From Pseudomonadota bacterium (GTDB lineage Bacteria > Pseudomonadota > Gammaproteobacteria > Natronospirales > REEB76): 8,091 nucleotides of DNA. Shown here in pieces: positions 5,282 to 8,091 of the stretch. How positions within the stretch are numbered: position 1 is the stretch's first letter; each line of letters begins with the position of its first letter. A program made the position numbers and the translations under genes. Where the stretch lies: NCBI GenBank assembly GCA_021779005.1, contig JAJYBN010000045.1:1-8091 (forward strand). Reading direction: 5' to 3'. The notes under the pieces were generated by a model. That model worked only from the letters and a program-made list of their open reading frames with translations. It made no database searches and was not told the origin of the DNA.

Positions 5282-7396
5282 TCAGACCTGGCCGAAACGG
5301 CTGTTCTCGCCCAGCCAGCGACGCACCAGAAATGGCACCTGGGCAGGATGCCGCTCAAGCAGCAGTTTCGCGGCCTGCTGGACTCTAGGTATCAAGGCCG
5401 CATCCCGGCTCAAGTCCGCGATACGCAAGTTGAGTTCCCCCGCCTGGCGGGTGCCCAACATCTCCCCAGGGCCGCGCAGTTCCAGATCACGGCGCGCGAT
5501 CTCGAAACCGTCATTGGTGCTGCGCATGACTTGCAGCCGGGTGCGTGCGGCTCGCGACAGCGGCGCATGGTAGAGCATGACACAGCTAGACTCCATGGCG
5601 CCCCGTCCAACGCGGCCGCGCAACTGGTGCAGCTGCGCGAGTCCCAGGCGTTCGGCATTCTCGATGATCATGAGACTGGCGTTGGGTACGTCTACACCCA
5701 CTTCGATGACAGTGGTGGCCACCAGTAACTGCACTTCACCGGTTTTAAAACGCGCCATCACCGTTTCTTTCTGCGCCGACCGCAGGCGCCCATGCACCAG
5801 GCCGACACGCAATTCCGTCAATGCTGCAGCCAAACGTGTCGCCGTGTCCTCAGCTGCCTGGCATTGCATATCCTCCGACTCGTCGATCAGCGGGCAGACC
5901 CAGTACACCTGTCTGCCCGAACGGCATGCGGCACTCACGCGCGCTACCACCTCGGCACGGCGCGTTTCTGCGACTGCTACGGTTTGCACCGGCGTGCGTC
6001 CGGGTGGCAGTTCGTCGATGGCGGATACATCCAGGTCGGCGTACGCCGTCATCGCCAGGGTGCGCGGGATGGGCGTGGCGGTCATGATGAGCTGGTGCGG
6101 ACGCAAGCCTTGCGCCGCACCCTTCTCACGCAACGCCAGACGCTGATGCACGCCGAAGCGATGCTGCTCGTCGATGATGACCAGCGCCAGTTTGGCGAAC
6201 TCCACATCCTGCTGGAACAGCGCATGTGTGCCGACAATCATGCGTGCCTGGCCAGCGCAGATCGTGGCGATTGCCTGCCGCCGTTGTGCCGCCGGCAACC
6301 TGCCTGTGAGCAGTACCGGTTGCAGCGCCAAGGGCGCGAACCAGGTTTCGAAAGTACGGAAATGCTGTTCCGCCAGTAATTCCGTGGGCGCCATGAGCGC
6401 TACCTGGAAACCCGCGGCCATGCAATTCAAAGCAGCCATCGCCGCCACCAGCGTCTTGCCGCATCCCACATCGCCTTGCACCAGCCGCATCATGGGATGG
6501 GACATTCCAAGATCGTGGAATATCTCCCTCGCCACTCGCTGCTGGGCGCCGGTCAAATTGAATGGCAGCGCTGCGCGGAATTTTTGCTCCACAGAACCTG
6601 CGCCGGGGATTACCCAGGCCCGGCTGCGATCCGCGTCCTGGCGTAATAGCCGCAGACTCAGGTGGTGGGCCAGCAGTTCTTCGAAAGCCAGGCGTTGTTG
6701 CGCTGCATGACTGCCATCCATGAGCGCAGCGATCGGCGCGTCCGCCGGTGGACGGTGTACATAGCGGACTGCCTCGGTGAGCGCCGGCATGCAGGCATGC
6801 TCCAGCAGTTCCGTTGGCAGCAATTCCGGCAACAGCCCGGCGGTACTCTCCAGCATCCGCAGAGCCTGGGAAGTCAGTGCGCGCAACTTCTGCTGTGCGA
6901 TGCCTTCGGTGGCAGGATACACAGGTGTCAGTGCGGCTTCATCCGGTGGCGGCTGGCCTGCCTGCAATATACGGTATTCCGGATGCACCATCTCCAGCGT
7001 CAAGGCGCCGCGCACCACCTCACCGTAACAGCGCAAGCGCGTGCCGCGCGACAAGGCGTCTGCCTGCGTCTGGTTGAAATGGAAAAAACGCAGCGTCAGT
7101 GCGCCGCTGCCATCACTGACGCGGCATAGCAGCATGCGACGGTGACGGATGGCGATTTCGGTGAGCTCCACCTGGCATTCCACTGCGGTACGCATACCCA
7201 CCTGCAAAGCGCCCAGCGGGGTTATATGGGTGCGATCCTCGTAACGCAGCGGCAGATGGAACAGCAGGTCGGCTATGGTGTAGATACCGAGATGCGCCAG
7301 CTTCTCAGCCAGATGCGGTCCCACGCCGTGCAGATAGCGCACCGCCGTATCGGCGCGTACCAGCGGTGCAGTGCCTGGCCTACCTGGCTGCTTCAC
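5282..7396 (-). CDS. recG: ATP-dependent DNA helicase RecG
   Basis: RecG is a superfamily 2 double-strand DNA translocase that reverses stalled replication forks and processes branched DNA and R-loops. The 704 residues compare with 693 in E. coli. An N-terminal wedge/OB region (about 1-250) includes LHGVGPHLAEKLAHLGI and DLLFHLPLRYEDR. The helicase core shows Walker A GDVGCGKT at 308-315, DEQH at 409-412 in place of DEAD/DEAH (normal for RecG), TATPIPRTLAM at 439-449, TTVIEVGVDVPNA near 561-573 and QLRGRVGRG at 591-599. The RecG-specific C-terminal RGPGEMLGTRQAG is at 641-653. The start is GTG at 7396, overlapping the ridA stop as GTGA, a classic coupling junction. No in-frame defects are seen. 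Linkage to ridA is common near spoT in gammaproteobacteria; here recG is also joined directly to ubiC. Confidence 0.98.
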   Translation of the reverse strand: MKQPGRPGTAPLVRADTAVRYLHGVGPHLAEKLAHLGIYTIADLLFHLPLRYEDRTHITPLGALQVGMRTAVECQVELTEIAIRHRRMLLCRVSDGSGALTLRFFHFNQTQADALSRGTRLRCYGEVVRGALTLEMVHPEYRILQAGQPPPDEAALTPVYPATEGIAQQKLRALTSQALRMLESTAGLLPELLPTELLEHACMPALTEAVRYVHRPPADAPIAALMDGSHAAQQRLAFEELLAHHLSLRLLRQDADRSRAWVIPGAGSVEQKFRAALPFNLTGAQQRVAREIFHDLGMSHPMMRLVQGDVGCGKTLVAAMAALNCMAAGFQVALMAPTELLAEQHFRTFETWFAPLALQPVLLTGRLPAAQRRQAIATICAGQARMIVGTHALFQQDVEFAKLALVIIDEQHRFGVHQRLALREKGAAQGLRPHQLIMTATPIPRTLAMTAYADLDVSAIDELPPGRTPVQTVAVAETRRAEVVARVSAACRSGRQVYWVCPLIDESEDMQCQAAEDTATRLAAALTELRVGLVHGRLRSAQKETVMARFKTGEVQLLVATTVIEVGVDVPNASLMIIENAERLGLAQLHQLRGRVGRGAMESSCVMLYHAPLSRAARTRLQVMRSTNDGFEIARRDLELRGPGEMLGTRQAGELNLRIADLSRDAALIPRVQQAAKLLLERHPAQVPFLVRRWLGENSRFGQV

Positions 7397-7773
7397 ACCA
7401 CCATCACCGCGTCCACTTCGACACGCGCATTGCGCGGCAGCGAGGCGACCCCGACAGTAGCACGCGCCGGATACGGTGCGTGGAAATATTCCGCCATGAT
7501 CTCGTTGAGCCTGGAGAAATCACCGAGATCCACCAGATAGACCGTCAAGCGCACCACTTGCGGCATTCCCTGACCGGCGGTTTCGGCGACTGCCTTCAGG
7601 TTATCGAACAGGCGCCGGGCTTCGGCCTCGATGCCGCCCTTGACCAGTTCGCCGGTCGCAGGGTCCAGGCCAATCTGGCCGGACAGATACACGGTATTGC
7701 CGGAGCGGATGGCCTGGGAGTAGGGGCCGATGGCTTTGGGGGCCTGGTCGGTATGGATTGCTGTACGGCTCAT
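7393..7773 (-). CDS. ridA: RidA-family enamine/imine deaminase
   Basis: RidA (YjgF/YER057c/UK114 family) is a small trimeric cytoplasmic enzyme that hydrolyses reactive 2-aminoacrylate and related enamine/imine intermediates, protecting pyridoxal-phosphate enzymes. The 126 residues match the family length. Seen in order are APKAIGPYSQAI at 11-22 (with the active-site Tyr18), VYLSGQIGLDPATGELV at 28-44, RLTVYLVDLGDF at 75-86, and the signature PARATVGVASLPRNARVEVDAV with Arg104 and Glu119, equivalent to the carboxylate-binding arginine and catalytic-region glutamate of E. coli RidA. The ATG at 7773 has GGAG 7 bases upstream and fits the family start; an in-frame ATG at 7809 would add 12 residues with no family counterpart. 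It is the first gene of the operon visible here and its stop overlaps recG. I found no convincing promoter upstream. spoT, often the upstream neighbour, is not present. Confidence 0.96.
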   Translation of the reverse strand: MSRTAIHTDQAPKAIGPYSQAIRSGNTVYLSGQIGLDPATGELVKGGIEAEARRLFDNLKAVAETAGQGMPQVVRLTVYLVDLGDFSRLNEIMAEYFHAPYPARATVGVASLPRNARVEVDAVMVV

Positions 7774-7822
7774 GGTCGTTCTCCGATGAAGTAAATCAAT
7801 GACCTGCAAATACTAACTGGTT

Positions 7823-7847
7823 GGCTTGGGATCAACACGTCCAAGCC
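7823..7847. repeat. Inverted repeat upstream of ridA
   Basis: GGCTTGG (7823-7829) and CCAAGCC (7841-7847) are perfect complements separated by 11 bases. No T-run follows on either strand, so it is not an intrinsic terminator. It lies 50-74 bases upstream of the ridA ATG, within its likely promoter or leader region, and could be an operator for a dimeric repressor or a leader stem-loop. The rest of the 219-base gap between ridA and the small ORF at 7993 turns AT-rich towards its right end; there I can point only to AATAGTAT occurring twice (7935-7942 and 7972-7979). Confidence 0.4.
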
Positions 7848-7992
7848 CTGCTCTGGACCTGAAACCTACTGCCAATCATCGGCTTAGGGGCTGACTGATT
7901 TCCCTGTTTCACGGGTCCCTATGTATTACGATGAAATAGTATGCATCGCTGACATGAATTAACTGAACACCAATAGTATATGGAGGTGCCCT

Positions 7993-8079
7993 ATGCGCAA
8001 GCTCATGCTAATTGCTATCTCGGTTCTGATGGCCGGCTGCGCGAGCACTGCCAACTACGAGGTGCTCCATCACACCTGA
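7993..8079 (+). CDS. Putative 28-residue lipoprotein
   Basis: This very short ORF encodes a positively charged start (MRKL), a hydrophobic stretch LMLIAISVLM and a lipobox-like MAGC with Cys16, followed by only 12 further residues ending VLHHT. GGAGG lies 6 bases before the ATG (7982-7986), the strongest ribosome-binding sequence in the window. If processed, the mature peptide would have 13 residues with a lipid anchor; Ala after the cysteine predicts outer-membrane sorting under the usual rule. It is divergent from ridA. No family is recognised. GAGGGGG overlaps its stop codon and could serve a next gene beyond the edge. It could also be a longer lipoprotein gene broken by a frameshift, since both other forward frames remain open from about 8041 to the edge. 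The signal sequence is seen; expression is inferred. Confidence 0.5.
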   Translation: MRKLMLIAISVLMAGCASTANYEVLHHT

Positions 8080-8091
8080 GGGGGCGACAGC

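Noticed and set aside
5577..6710. Several 150-195-codon plus-strand open frames opposite recG
   Set aside because: They overlap the full set of RecG helicase motifs on the minus strand and their translations are of low-complexity, GC-rich shadow type.
7921..7962. A 13-codon plus-strand ORF (MYYDEIVCIADMN) before the small lipoprotein
   Set aside because: No ribosome-binding sequence and no recognisable feature; expected by chance.
7949..7979. CTGACA and TAGTAT as a promoter of the small lipoprotein
   Set aside because: The spacer is 19 bases and the start of transcription would fall on the GGAGG ribosome-binding sequence, so it does not fit.

Overview
The window looks like chromosomal core sequence from a moderately GC-rich gammaproteobacterium. 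The basis is family resemblance and gene order: biotin synthase divergent from comF, UbiC/UbiA of the proteobacterial ubiquinone pathway, and ridA-recG-ubiC-ubiA packed in one operon. I cannot name a genus. There are no mobile elements, CRISPR arrays, tRNAs or rRNAs that I can see.

Layout, left to right. (1) Bases 1-201, minus strand: the first 67 codons of bioB, running off the left edge. (2) Bases 202-307: the divergent bioB/comF gap, with a good sigma70-type promoter for bioB. A BirA-like operator (two 9-base arms, 15-base spacer) overlaps its -35 box and reaches over the comF start codon. (3) Bases 308-1024, plus strand: a comF-type phosphoribosyltransferase gene broken by an in-frame amber codon, with the last zinc-finger cysteine also lost. 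(4) Bases 1025-1179: a short gap with a long inverted repeat and a second small hairpin. (5) Bases 1180-3758, plus strand: a two-gene cyclic-di-GMP unit, a DUF3391/HD-GYP protein whose HD doublet reads FD, then a protein with a degenerate GGDEF domain and an apparently intact EAL phosphodiesterase domain. An 8-codon mini-ORF bridges the two genes exactly. (6) Bases 3766-7773, minus strand: a tight operon transcribed ridA -> recG -> ubiC -> ubiA with 4-base, 5-base and 1-base junctions. It converges on the EAL gene with only 7 bases between the stop codons. (7) Bases 7774-8091: the ridA upstream region, with one inverted repeat, and a divergent 28-codon putative lipoprotein gene.

How the genes work together: UbiC makes 4-hydroxybenzoate from chorismate and UbiA prenylates it, the first two committed steps of ubiquinone synthesis. 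RidA clears reactive enamine/imine intermediates and RecG remodels stalled replication forks; they share the transcript but not an obvious pathway. The HD-GYP and GGDEF-EAL proteins probably act together in cyclic-di-GMP signalling, with the EAL domain as the likely catalytic part. I see no new multi-gene system. The points most worth a second look are the decayed comF, the BirA-like operator, the FD-GYP/degenerate-GGDEF pair with its bridging mini-ORF, and the tiny lipoprotein.
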